Below are positions 26,932 through 34,396 of a DNA stretch of 64,000 nucleotides, piece after piece. The stretch is from Acidobacteriota bacterium (GTDB lineage Bacteria > Acidobacteriota > Thermoanaerobaculia > UBA5066): positions 1 through 64,000 of the forward strand of contig RHKY01000023.1 of the NCBI GenBank assembly GCA_008363385.1. Direction: 5' to 3'. The translations under genes and the position numbers were made by a program. Under the pieces are notes generated by a model, which was not told the DNA's origin, did no database searches, and was given only the letters and a program-made list of their open reading frames with translations. Each line of letters begins with the position of its first letter. Within the stretch, counting starts at the first letter, position 1.

Positions 26932-26936
26932 AACCT
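26931..26936 (+). promoter_or_regulatory. -10 box TAACCT for the OmpR-type two-component operon
   Basis: TAACCT ends 7 bases before the GTG at 26944. The intervening AGGGGGC may also help ribosome binding. Confidence 0.5.
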
Positions 26937-26943
26937 AGGGGGC

Positions 26944-28719
26944 GTGACGCGCTCGGAGACGGGGCTCCGCCTCCCGCTCGCCCTCGGCGCGGGGCTCCTC
27001 GCCTGCCTCGTCGCGCTAGCGGGGCTCCAGTACCGCTGGATCGCGCAGCTGAGCGAGGCCGAGCGGGCGCGGCTGCAGGCAAGCCTCGAGTCCGGCGTCG
27101 CGAGCTTCTGCGACCGGTTCGACCGCGAGCTCGCGCGGGCCTCCCGGGGATTCCAGCCGCCGGACGGGATCGCCGACGCCGGACTGCAGGCGGACCTCGC
27201 GTCGCGGCTGGCACGCTGGCGGTCGAACGCGCCCGAGCCGGGGCTCGTGAAGGAGCTCCTCGTCGTGACGCGGATCGGCGGGGGGGACGTCGAGCTCCAG
27301 CGGCTGGACGAGACCGCCGGGCGGCTCGTCCCCGCGACGTGGTCGGCGGACCTGGGCTCGGTCCTCCGGATCTTCCGGGCGCGCGGGAGGGTCCCGCTCC
27401 TCGACGAGGAGCTCCCCGGCCTCGTCCTTCCCGTCCGCCTCCCGCCGCCGCCGCCACGGGAGGGCGAGCCGCCGGAGCCGGCCGAGCGAAGGCCTCCGCG
27501 CGACCACGTCGTCGTCCGGCTGGACCGGGCCTTCCTCGTGGACGACCTCCTCCCGCGGCTCGCGCGACAGGAGCTCGGAGGGAACGGCGGGATCGCCTAC
27601 TCGGTGACGGTGCTGGTTGCCGCCTCGCCCGGGACCGTCGTCTTTCGCGGCGGCCCCGGCCTCGACGCGGAAAGGGCGGGCGGGAGACCCGACGCCGCGC
27701 GGGAGCTCTTCGCGCTTCGCTTCTTCCCCGAGCTCGCGAGACCGCGCGGGGCGGACGCGCCCCCGCGGCGCGAGGGGCGCCCGGCCGATCCCCCGGAGGG
27801 GAGGGGTCGAGCGGGCGACGGCGCGGCCGAGGCCGGGCGGTGGCTCCTCGAGGCCCGGCACCCGTCGGGCTCCCTCGAGGCCGCCGTTTCGAGCGCGCGG
27901 CGACGAAACCTGGGGATCAGCCTCGCCGTTCTCGCGCTCCTCGCGACGGCCGTGGCGCTCCTCGTCGTCTCGACGCGGCGCGCGCAGCGGCTCGCCCGGC
28001 AGCAGATGGACTTCGTCGCCGCGGTCTCGCACGAGCTGAAGACCCCTCTGACGGCGATCCGTTCGGCGGGGCAGAACCTCGCCGACGGCATCGTCGACGA
28101 CCCGGAGAGGGTGAGGAGGTACGGGGCCCTCGTGGAGAGGGAGGGGAGGCGCCTGACCGAGATGGTCGGCCGCGTCCTGGCGTTCTCCGGGATCCGCTCG
28201 GGCTCGCAGAGCTTCCACCTGCGGCCGCTGCCGGTCCGCGCGCTCGTGGAGGCGGTCCTCCTGGACGCGCGACCGGGCCTCGAGGAGAAGCGCGTCGAGG
28301 TGGAGACGGACCTGCCCGCGGGGCTCCCGGACGTGCTGGGCGACGAGCCGGCCCTGAGGCAGGCGCTCTCGAACCTCGTGGACAACGCGGTGAAGTACGG
28401 CGGGCGGGGGCGGTGGATCGGCGTGAGCGCGCGCGTCGCCTCGGGGCCGCGCGGCGAGGAGGTCGTCCTCTCCGTCTCCGACCGCGGGATCGGCGTGAGC
28501 CGTTCCGACCTCCACCGGGTCTTCGATCCCTTCTTCCGGAGCGCCGAGGCGTCGGCCGCCGGGATCGCCGGCAGCGGGCTGGGCCTGGCGGTGGTCCGCG
28601 GCATCGCCGAGGCCCACGGCGGGCGGTGCACGGCCGAGGCGGTCCCGGGTACGGGGAGCACGTTCGCCCTCCACCTGCCGGTCGCGCGCGGGGCGGCGGG
28701 GAAGGGGGAACCGGCGTGA
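26944..28719 (+). CDS. membrane sensor histidine kinase
   Basis: This 591-residue kinase has a membrane segment at about residues 9-31, a large periplasmic domain (about 32-318) with a Pro/Arg/Glu-rich stretch, and a second membrane segment at about 322-342. There is no clear HAMP domain. HisKA follows with H363 in AAVSHELKTPLTAIRS. The HATPase domain shows NLVDNAVKYGG, SDRGIGV and GSGLGLAVV. It is coupled by GTGA overlap to an OmpR-type regulator. The CpxR-like box upstream suggests autoregulation. The periplasmic domain is not one I recognise. Confidence 0.92.
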   Translation: MTRSETGLRLPLALGAGLLACLVALAGLQYRWIAQLSEAERARLQASLESGVASFCDRFDRELARASRGFQPPDGIADAGLQADLASRLARWRSNAPEPGLVKELLVVTRIGGGDVELQRLDETAGRLVPATWSADLGSVLRIFRARGRVPLLDEELPGLVLPVRLPPPPPREGEPPEPAERRPPRDHVVVRLDRAFLVDDLLPRLARQELGGNGGIAYSVTVLVAASPGTVVFRGGPGLDAERAGGRPDAARELFALRFFPELARPRGADAPPRREGRPADPPEGRGRAGDGAAEAGRWLLEARHPSGSLEAAVSSARRRNLGISLAVLALLATAVALLVVSTRRAQRLARQQMDFVAAVSHELKTPLTAIRSAGQNLADGIVDDPERVRRYGALVEREGRRLTEMVGRVLAFSGIRSGSQSFHLRPLPVRALVEAVLLDARPGLEEKRVEVETDLPAGLPDVLGDEPALRQALSNLVDNAVKYGGRGRWIGVSARVASGPRGEEVVLSVSDRGIGVSRSDLHRVFDPFFRSAEASAAGIAGSGLGLAVVRGIAEAHGGRCTAEAVPGTGSTFALHLPVARGAAGKGEPA

Positions 28720-29408
28720 CCCGCGTCGCCCCGCGCGTCCTCCTCGTCGAGGACGAGGAGAGCCTGGTCCTCACGCTGGGAGACCGGCTGCGGGCCGAGG
28801 GCTACCGGGTGGAGGCCCGCGGGGACGCCGAGTCGGCGCTCGCGCGGGTGGCGGGCGGCGCGTTCGACCTCGCGATCCTCGACGTGATGCTGCCCGGCAT
28901 GGACGGTTTCGCCCTCTGCCGCGAGCTGAGGCACCGCGGGCACGCCTTCCCGGTCCTGATGCTGACCGCGCGGGCCGAGGTGGTCGACAAGGTCGTGGGC
29001 CTGAAGCTCGGCGCCGACGACTACCTGACCAAGCCCTTCGAGATGGCCGAGCTCCTGGCCCGACTCGAGGCCCTCCTCCGCCGGACCGCCTCCGGGAGCC
29101 CGGCGGCAGACGTCTACGTCTTCGGGGACGTGCGGGCGGACTTCCGGCGGGCCGAGGTGACCCGGCGGGGCGAGCCCGTCGCCCTCTCGAGCCTCGAGAT
29201 GCGGCTCCTCCGCTACATGGTGGAGCACCGCGGCGAGGTCCTGTCGCGGGACCGCCTCCTCGACGAGGTCTGGGGCTACGACGCCACGCCCGTCTCCCGC
29301 ACGGTCGACGTCCACGTCGCCTCGCTCCGCGCCAAGGTCGAGCCGAACCCGTCACACCCCGAGTACATCGTGACGGTCCACCGCCTCGGCTACCGCTTCG
29401 ACGGCTGA
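28716..29408 (+). CDS. OmpR/PhoB-family response regulator
   Basis: This 230-residue regulator has a receiver with VEDEES, phosphoacceptor Asp in LAILDVMLPGMDG, Thr in LMLTARAE and Lys in YLTKPF. A winged-helix DNA-binding domain follows (about residues 130-228), with SRDRLLDEVWGY and SRTVDVHVASLRAKVE. It should bind tandem half-sites, and the GTAAR-N4-GTAAA boxes at 26888 and 31555 are the best candidates. Its last 19 bases overlap the 3' end of the convergent hydrolase-TPR gene. Confidence 0.95.
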   Translation: MTRVAPRVLLVEDEESLVLTLGDRLRAEGYRVEARGDAESALARVAGGAFDLAILDVMLPGMDGFALCRELRHRGHAFPVLMLTARAEVVDKVVGLKLGADDYLTKPFEMAELLARLEALLRRTASGSPAADVYVFGDVRADFRRAEVTRRGEPVALSSLEMRLLRYMVEHRGEVLSRDRLLDEVWGYDATPVSRTVDVHVASLRAKVEPNPSHPEYIVTVHRLGYRFDG

Positions 29409-31441
29409 GCGTCCGCGGGGGCCTCGAGCCTCTCGAGCGCCTTCTGCGCGCTCTCGAACGAGGGATCGACCTCGAGCGCCTTTCGATACTCGGCGACGGC
29501 GCCCGCGCGGTCCCCGGCGGCCAGGAGCGCCTCGGCGAGGGAGTCGTGCGTGTTGGGGGACGCCGGGAACGCCTCCGCGTTCAGGCGGAAGAGGGCGACC
29601 GCCTCTTCCGTGGCGCCGCCTGCCAGGCGCTCGTAGCCGCGGCGGTTCAGCTCGTCCTCGTCGAAGAGGACCGCGGAGCGGTCCTTCGCGCGGGCCGCGC
29701 GGAAGAGCGCCGTGGCCCGCGCGACCCCGTCGCGGTCGAGGACCGCCAGGAACGGGGCGCCCTGCAGGAAGGCGACGACCCTCGTGGCGAGCTCCTCGGG
29801 CTGCTCGAGGTACGGCACGTGCCCGGAGTCCGCGACGACGTCCCGGCGGGCGTTCGGGATCCCCGCGGCGATGGCACCTGCGTGGGCGTGGACGTCGGGA
29901 ATGTCGTGCTCGCCCGCCAGGACGAGCGCCGGGACCCGGATGGAGCCGAGGCGCGGCAGCGCCGGGGGCGGACGCCGGGCGAACCGCTCGCGCTCGCGCC
30001 CCAGGTTCTGCGGGAAGGCCTCGAGGAGCGCGGCGACGCGCTCGTGGGCCGCCTTCGACGCGGGGGCGACGAAGTACGGGTCGACGAGGGACCAGTAGCG
30101 GCGCTCCTCGGCGGGGTCCGTCGTGGCCGCGGCCGTGAGGTGGCCCCCGCGGTTCGCCATGTGCCGGGTGTACGGGAAGCCGCTGACGACGGCCCCGACG
30201 AGCGTCAGCGACGCGACACCCTCGGGGTGGGCGAGGGCATAGTCGATCGCGAGCCCGCCCCCGGACGACGAGCCGACGAGGTGCACCCTCGCAAGCCCGA
30301 GGTGGCGGAGGAGCGCCTCGAGGTCCTCGAGGTTCGAATAAGGGGCGGAGGGCGCCGTCGACCGGCCGTACCCGCGGCGGTCGTACCGGATCACCTCGTA
30401 CTGGCTCGAGAGCGAAGGCAGCACGTCGTCCCACCCGGCGGCGTGGACGATCCCGTCGTGGATCAGGACCACCGGGTCCCCCTCCCCGGCCCGCTCGACC
30501 CAGAGCCGCCCCCCGTCGACCTCGACCACCTGCGACCGCGACGGCAGCGGCGGCCGGGAGGGAGGCGGGGAGGGCGGCTTCCCCAGGAACTCGAGGAGGA
30601 GGCGGTTCACCTCGGCCGGGCGCTCCATCGTCGGCATGTGCGCCACGCCGGGGACGACGACCCGCCGGGTCCCGGGGACCCGGCGCTCGACGAGCCGCGC
30701 GATCAGGTGGATGTCCTCGCAGTCGAGCTCGCCCTCGACGAGGAGGACCGGGGCCTTCACCTCGCCGAGACGTCCCACCGCCGGCGGCTCGAGCTCCGAT
30801 CCCTGGGCCACCGTCAGCGCGTTCGGGAGGGCCATCTCGCGGGCCTTCGCCCAGACGGCCGGTTCGACCTGGGCGGGCGTCCGGTGGGGCCCGGCGAGCC
30901 AGGAGCGGAGGAAGAGGTCCGCCACCTTCCCGGCGTCCCCGGCCCGGCGGGCCCGGCCCCGCTCGGCGATCCGCCCGGCCCAGTCGCGGCCGGTGAAGGG
31001 GAACCCGGAGAGGCCGGGGTCGAAGAGCGCGAGCGCCCGGACCCTCTCCGGGTGGGCGATCGCGAAGTCGATCGCGACGCGCCCCCCCAGCGACAGGCCG
31101 ACGAGGCTCGCGCTCTCGACCTTCAGGGCGTCCATCAGGAGCCCGAGGTGCTCGTAGTCGCGCCACGGTCCCTCCGGCGCCTTCGAGCGGCCGTGCCCGG
31201 CGACGTCGTAGCGGATCACGCGGAAGGAACGCGCCAGGCCGTCCATCTGCGGGTCCCACATCCGGTGGTCGAGCATCCCCCCGTGGAGGAGGATCACGGC
31301 GGGGCCGGTGCCGCGCTCCTCGTAGAAGAGGCTGCCGCCGGGGACCGGGACGAACCCCGTGGTGGCGGGCCGGGCCGCGGAGGAGACGGTCGCGAAGGTG
31401 AGCGACGCGGCGCCGAGGAGACGGACGATCCAGCGACTCAT
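29390..31441 (-). CDS. secreted tandem alpha/beta hydrolase fused to TPR repeats
   Basis: This 683-residue protein has a signal peptide (residues 1 to about 23) and two complete alpha/beta hydrolase domains in a row. The first has LLHGGML, nucleophile S117 in GLSLGG and a catalytic His in GVAHMPTMERP. The second has LIHDGIVHAAGW, S392 in GSSSGGG and a His in DSGHVPYLEQP. The C-terminal 100 residues form TPR-like helices, ending SPNTHDSLAEALLAAGDRAGAVAEYRKALEVDP. Both domains keep a full triad and so are probably active. The substrate is unknown. GGAGGTCCCC precedes the ATG. The CpxR-like box at 31555 lies upstream in the same orientation as at the kinase operon. Confidence 0.88.
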   Translation of the reverse strand: MSRWIVRLLGAASLTFATVSSAARPATTGFVPVPGGSLFYEERGTGPAVILLHGGMLDHRMWDPQMDGLARSFRVIRYDVAGHGRSKAPEGPWRDYEHLGLLMDALKVESASLVGLSLGGRVAIDFAIAHPERVRALALFDPGLSGFPFTGRDWAGRIAERGRARRAGDAGKVADLFLRSWLAGPHRTPAQVEPAVWAKAREMALPNALTVAQGSELEPPAVGRLGEVKAPVLLVEGELDCEDIHLIARLVERRVPGTRRVVVPGVAHMPTMERPAEVNRLLLEFLGKPPSPPPSRPPLPSRSQVVEVDGGRLWVERAGEGDPVVLIHDGIVHAAGWDDVLPSLSSQYEVIRYDRRGYGRSTAPSAPYSNLEDLEALLRHLGLARVHLVGSSSGGGLAIDYALAHPEGVASLTLVGAVVSGFPYTRHMANRGGHLTAAATTDPAEERRYWSLVDPYFVAPASKAAHERVAALLEAFPQNLGRERERFARRPPPALPRLGSIRVPALVLAGEHDIPDVHAHAGAIAAGIPNARRDVVADSGHVPYLEQPEELATRVVAFLQGAPFLAVLDRDGVARATALFRAARAKDRSAVLFDEDELNRRGYERLAGGATEEAVALFRLNAEAFPASPNTHDSLAEALLAAGDRAGAVAEYRKALEVDPSFESAQKALERLEAPADAQPSKR

Positions 31442-31554
31442 GGGGACCTCCGGCCCGTGGGGAAACGGGCGCACCGGCGTTGAAGGGCTCCCCTGGATAC
31501 GTCGCCGGAACGGCCGGGGTTGCCGGGCGGCCGCCGCGCCTCGGGCCGGAACTG

Positions 31555-31568
31555 TTTACATCCTTTAC
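31555..31568 (-). promoter_or_regulatory. CpxR-like box GTAAA-N4-GTAAA between divergent genes
   Basis: TTTACATCCTTTAC on the plus strand (GTAAAGGATGTAAA on the minus) is nearly identical to the box in front of the kinase operon. It sits between the hydrolase-TPR gene and the EF-hand operon, about 60 bases upstream of the likely start of the latter. Confidence 0.6.
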
Positions 31569-31611
31569 GAACAACTTGCACCGGCGTGAAGCGGCGTCAA
31601 CCGGCCGGCCC

Positions 31612-31617
31612 TACCTT
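31612..31617 (+). promoter_or_regulatory. possible -10 box TACCTT for the EF-hand operon
   Basis: TACCTT lies 20 bases before the ATG at 31638, with GGAGG between them. No strong -35 is seen, which fits activator-dependent transcription. Confidence 0.3.
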
Positions 31618-31637
31618 GCGTCTGGAGGTTGAAAACG

Positions 31638-32213
31638 ATGAGACCGGTCGCCGACGCATCCCGGACCGAGGACGCGAGGAGGGAAGCCCCCGCGCCGCTC
31701 GCGGCCGCCCTGCTCCTCCTCCTCGCCGTCCCGGCGGGGCTCGCGCTCTCCCAGCCCGCCGGCGGCGAGAAGCGCCCGCCGCGCCCCCCCGTCGACGTCG
31801 TCCTCGACGCCAACGACGACGGCGTGATCGACGCCGGCGAGATCCGGAGCGCCTCCGTCGCCCTGAAGAAGCTCGACGCCAACGGGGACGGGAAGCTGAC
31901 GCCCGACGAGCTGCGGCCGAAGCGGTCGGACGGCCCGGCCGGGCCCGGCGCGAAGGCTCCCTCGCCGTCGCAGGACCCCGGGCCGCCCCAGGGCGAGAAG
32001 GGCCGGCGCCGGCCCCTCCCGCCGATCGTCTCCGCCCTGGACACCAGCGGCGACGGGACGCTCGACGCGGGAGAGGTCGCCAACGCGCCGAAGGCGCTCC
32101 TGAAGCTGGACGCCAACGGCGACGGGCGGCTCGCCCCCGAGGAGTACCGGCCGCCCCGGCCGGAGGGCGGCCCGCCCCCGTCGGGAAAGCAGCCGGAGAG
32201 GAGGACGCCGTGA
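31638..32213 (+). CDS. secreted four-EF-hand calcium-binding protein
   Basis: This 191-residue protein has a hydrophobic export segment (about residues 19-38). It has two pairs of EF-hand loops: LDANDDGVIDAGE and LDANGDGKLTPDE, then LDTSGDGTLDAGE and LDANGDGRLAPEE. Each loop has the DxNxDG or DxSxDG calcium ligands and a final Glu. The linkers are Pro/Gly/Lys-rich and disordered. It probably senses or buffers calcium in the periplasm or outside the cell. GGAGG lies 9 bases before the ATG. It is the first gene of a five-gene coupled operon; its stop overlaps the next GTG. Confidence 0.85.
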   Translation: MRPVADASRTEDARREAPAPLAAALLLLLAVPAGLALSQPAGGEKRPPRPPVDVVLDANDDGVIDAGEIRSASVALKKLDANGDGKLTPDELRPKRSDGPAGPGAKAPSPSQDPGPPQGEKGRRRPLPPIVSALDTSGDGTLDAGEVANAPKALLKLDANGDGRLAPEEYRPPRPEGGPPPSGKQPERRTP

Positions 32214-34396
32214 ACGCGGCCGCGACGTCCCGGCCCGCGGCCCGGGCTCTCCTCGTCCTCCTCCTGGCCGGTGCCTCGCTCGCCTCGGGCGCTCCGGTCG
32301 CCACGATCACGGCGCCCGCGAGCGTCACCGCCGGGCAGGCGGGCTACGCGGCCTCGGTGCCCTCGCAGGCGGGGGTCTCCTACTCCTGGTCGATCTCGAA
32401 CGGGTCGATCCTCGTGGGCGCCGGGACGGACAGCATCGCCTTCGTGGCCGGCTCCGCGGGCTCGGTCGGCCTGACGTGCCGGGTCACCGACGCCACCGGG
32501 GCCTCCGCCACCGGGACGAAGTCGGTCCCGATCTCGCCCGCCACGCCGCCGCGGTTCAACCTGGAGCAGGCGCTGACCGACTTCGCCCAGAAGACGACGA
32601 TCGGCTTCGACGCCTTCGGGATGGTCACGGGGAACCTGGAGGCCCAGTCGTTCTTCCCGCCCGGCAAGGTGGCCGATTACTGGGGCTTCCAGAACCTCCG
32701 GGACAACGACCCGGACGACATGGGGCACAACACCAGCTTCCTGACGCGGGCCGCCTGCAACGTCCTCTACGTCCTGACGGACGAGCAGCTCGGCTGGCTG
32801 AAGGCGCTGGCCTCGAGCCAGGTCGCGACGGTCAACCAGTACGCCTACCAGCGCTACCCCCTGATGAAGGCCTTCCGTCGGCTCGTGGACGGCGACGTGC
32901 CGGCCGGCTCGACGGGCCTCGACGTCGCGGCCGTGAAGGTGGCGTCGCGGGAGCTCTACCAGCTCGACGGGGAGGTCAGCTTCGACCGCGCCGTCCTCTA
33001 CGCCCGGATCTTCCGGTCGCTCTCCGCCGCGCAGAAGGCCGTCCTCGGCGGGATGGCGGGGAAAGGGTGGAGCTCGTGGCCCGCGCGGACGATGGACGAC
33101 GTGAAGGAGCGGATGAAGGGGCTGTCGCAGGACGAGTCCGTGGCGGTGATGACGTACGCGGGCGACCTCTTCAGCTGGTACGTCGGCTCCGTCGACGCCG
33201 ACGTCTACTTCTGCCCGGAGCGGCACGGCACCTACTTCGGCTCCTTCTACATGAAGGACGCGCCGGCGATCGGCCACGAGGGGTACGGCATCGACGAGCA
33301 GCTGACCGCCACGGTCGGCTCCGCCCTCTGTGACGCCTCGCTCGGCTACGTCGCGCCGGCGCAGGCCGCCCTCGTCTCGGACCTCGTCGACGCGCAGCGG
33401 GGGAACCTCTACGCGGGCGCGACCAGCATCGTGAGCGCCCGGGTGGCCGTCTCGAACGCCCTCCGGCGCCTCGTCACGTCCGAGGAGCCGGCGCCGGCCT
33501 TCCTCGCGGAGGTCCGGGCGACGGTGCTGTCGCAGTCGGGGCTCTACGGCGAGCTCGACGGGGAGAACGTCGCGGCGTACGCGACGGCGTCCGCCCGGCT
33601 GAAGGCGTCGCTCTCCGACTCCCAGAAGACCTCTCTCCTCGCCCTCCGGCGCTCCTTCATGTCCGGGACGTACGCGGACGGCACCCCCTTCGACTTCACG
33701 GTCTGCGCGACGCCGTTCCTCTACGCGGCCGTCGTCTCCGACCTCGGGACGCTCGCGCCGTACCTCTCGAACACCGACCGGTTCTTCGTCTCCTCGGGCG
33801 CCCCGGCCGCCTCCTTCGCCGTCACGACGACGTCGCCCGTGGTGGGCGAGTCCGTCTCGTTCACCGACACGTCGACCGGTTCGCCGACCGCCTGGAGCTG
33901 GTCCTTCGGGGACGGCGGGACGAGCGGCTCGCAGAACCCGGGCCACGCCTGGAGCGTGGCCGGCACGTACACCGTGACGCTGACGGCCTCGAACGCCTCC
34001 GGCTCGAGCACCGCGAGCCGGACGGTGACGGTTGCGAGCGGCGGCGAGGCGGCCTGCACCGCCGACGCGACGACCCTCTGCCTCTACGGCGGGAGGTTCA
34101 AGGTGCGGGCCGCCTGGAAGGACTACTCGGGCGCGACCGGGACGGCCCGGGCCCAGGCGCTGACGTCGGACTCGGGCTATTTCTGGTTCTTCGACGCCGC
34201 CAACGTGGAGCTCCTGGCAAAGATGGTGAACGGCTGCGCCTGGGGCTCGAAGCTCGCCGTCTACGTCGGCGGCCTCACCGACGTCGAGACGACGATCCAG
34301 GTGACGGACACGAGGGACGGGACGTACCGGGAGTACCAGAAGCCGCTCGGCCAGAAGTTCACGATGGTCTCGGACGCGCCGTTCTCCTGCCCGTGA
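32210..34396 (+). CDS. secreted multidomain protein with LTxxQ-type helical duplication and PKD domain
   Basis: This 728-residue exported protein starts with a signal peptide (to about residue 27) and an Ig-like domain (about 30-110). A helical region (about 115-525) is built from two similar halves offset by about 195 residues. Each half starts with an LTxxQ-like motif (LTDEQ 189-193; VAPAQ 381-385), then RRLV, then LDGE, then a second motif (LSAAQ 271-275; LSDSQ 468-472). Such motifs occur in the Spy/CpxP periplasmic chaperone family, but similarity beyond them is not established. A PKD domain follows (about 533-610, WSFGDGGTS). The last 113 residues form a module shared with the next protein. 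Start and stop both overlap neighbours by 4 bases. Confidence 0.75.
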   Translation: MNAAATSRPAARALLVLLLAGASLASGAPVATITAPASVTAGQAGYAASVPSQAGVSYSWSISNGSILVGAGTDSIAFVAGSAGSVGLTCRVTDATGASATGTKSVPISPATPPRFNLEQALTDFAQKTTIGFDAFGMVTGNLEAQSFFPPGKVADYWGFQNLRDNDPDDMGHNTSFLTRAACNVLYVLTDEQLGWLKALASSQVATVNQYAYQRYPLMKAFRRLVDGDVPAGSTGLDVAAVKVASRELYQLDGEVSFDRAVLYARIFRSLSAAQKAVLGGMAGKGWSSWPARTMDDVKERMKGLSQDESVAVMTYAGDLFSWYVGSVDADVYFCPERHGTYFGSFYMKDAPAIGHEGYGIDEQLTATVGSALCDASLGYVAPAQAALVSDLVDAQRGNLYAGATSIVSARVAVSNALRRLVTSEEPAPAFLAEVRATVLSQSGLYGELDGENVAAYATASARLKASLSDSQKTSLLALRRSFMSGTYADGTPFDFTVCATPFLYAAVVSDLGTLAPYLSNTDRFFVSSGAPAASFAVTTTSPVVGESVSFTDTSTGSPTAWSWSFGDGGTSGSQNPGHAWSVAGTYTVTLTASNASGSSTASRTVTVASGGEAACTADATTLCLYGGRFKVRAAWKDYSGATGTARAQALTSDSGYFWFFDAANVELLAKMVNGCAWGSKLAVYVGGLTDVETTIQVTDTRDGTYREYQKPLGQKFTMVSDAPFSCP

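Noticed and set aside
31576-31581. TTGCAC as a -35 box for the EF-hand operon
   Set aside because: No TANNNT hexamer occurs at the right spacing; TACCTT at 31612 is too far away.
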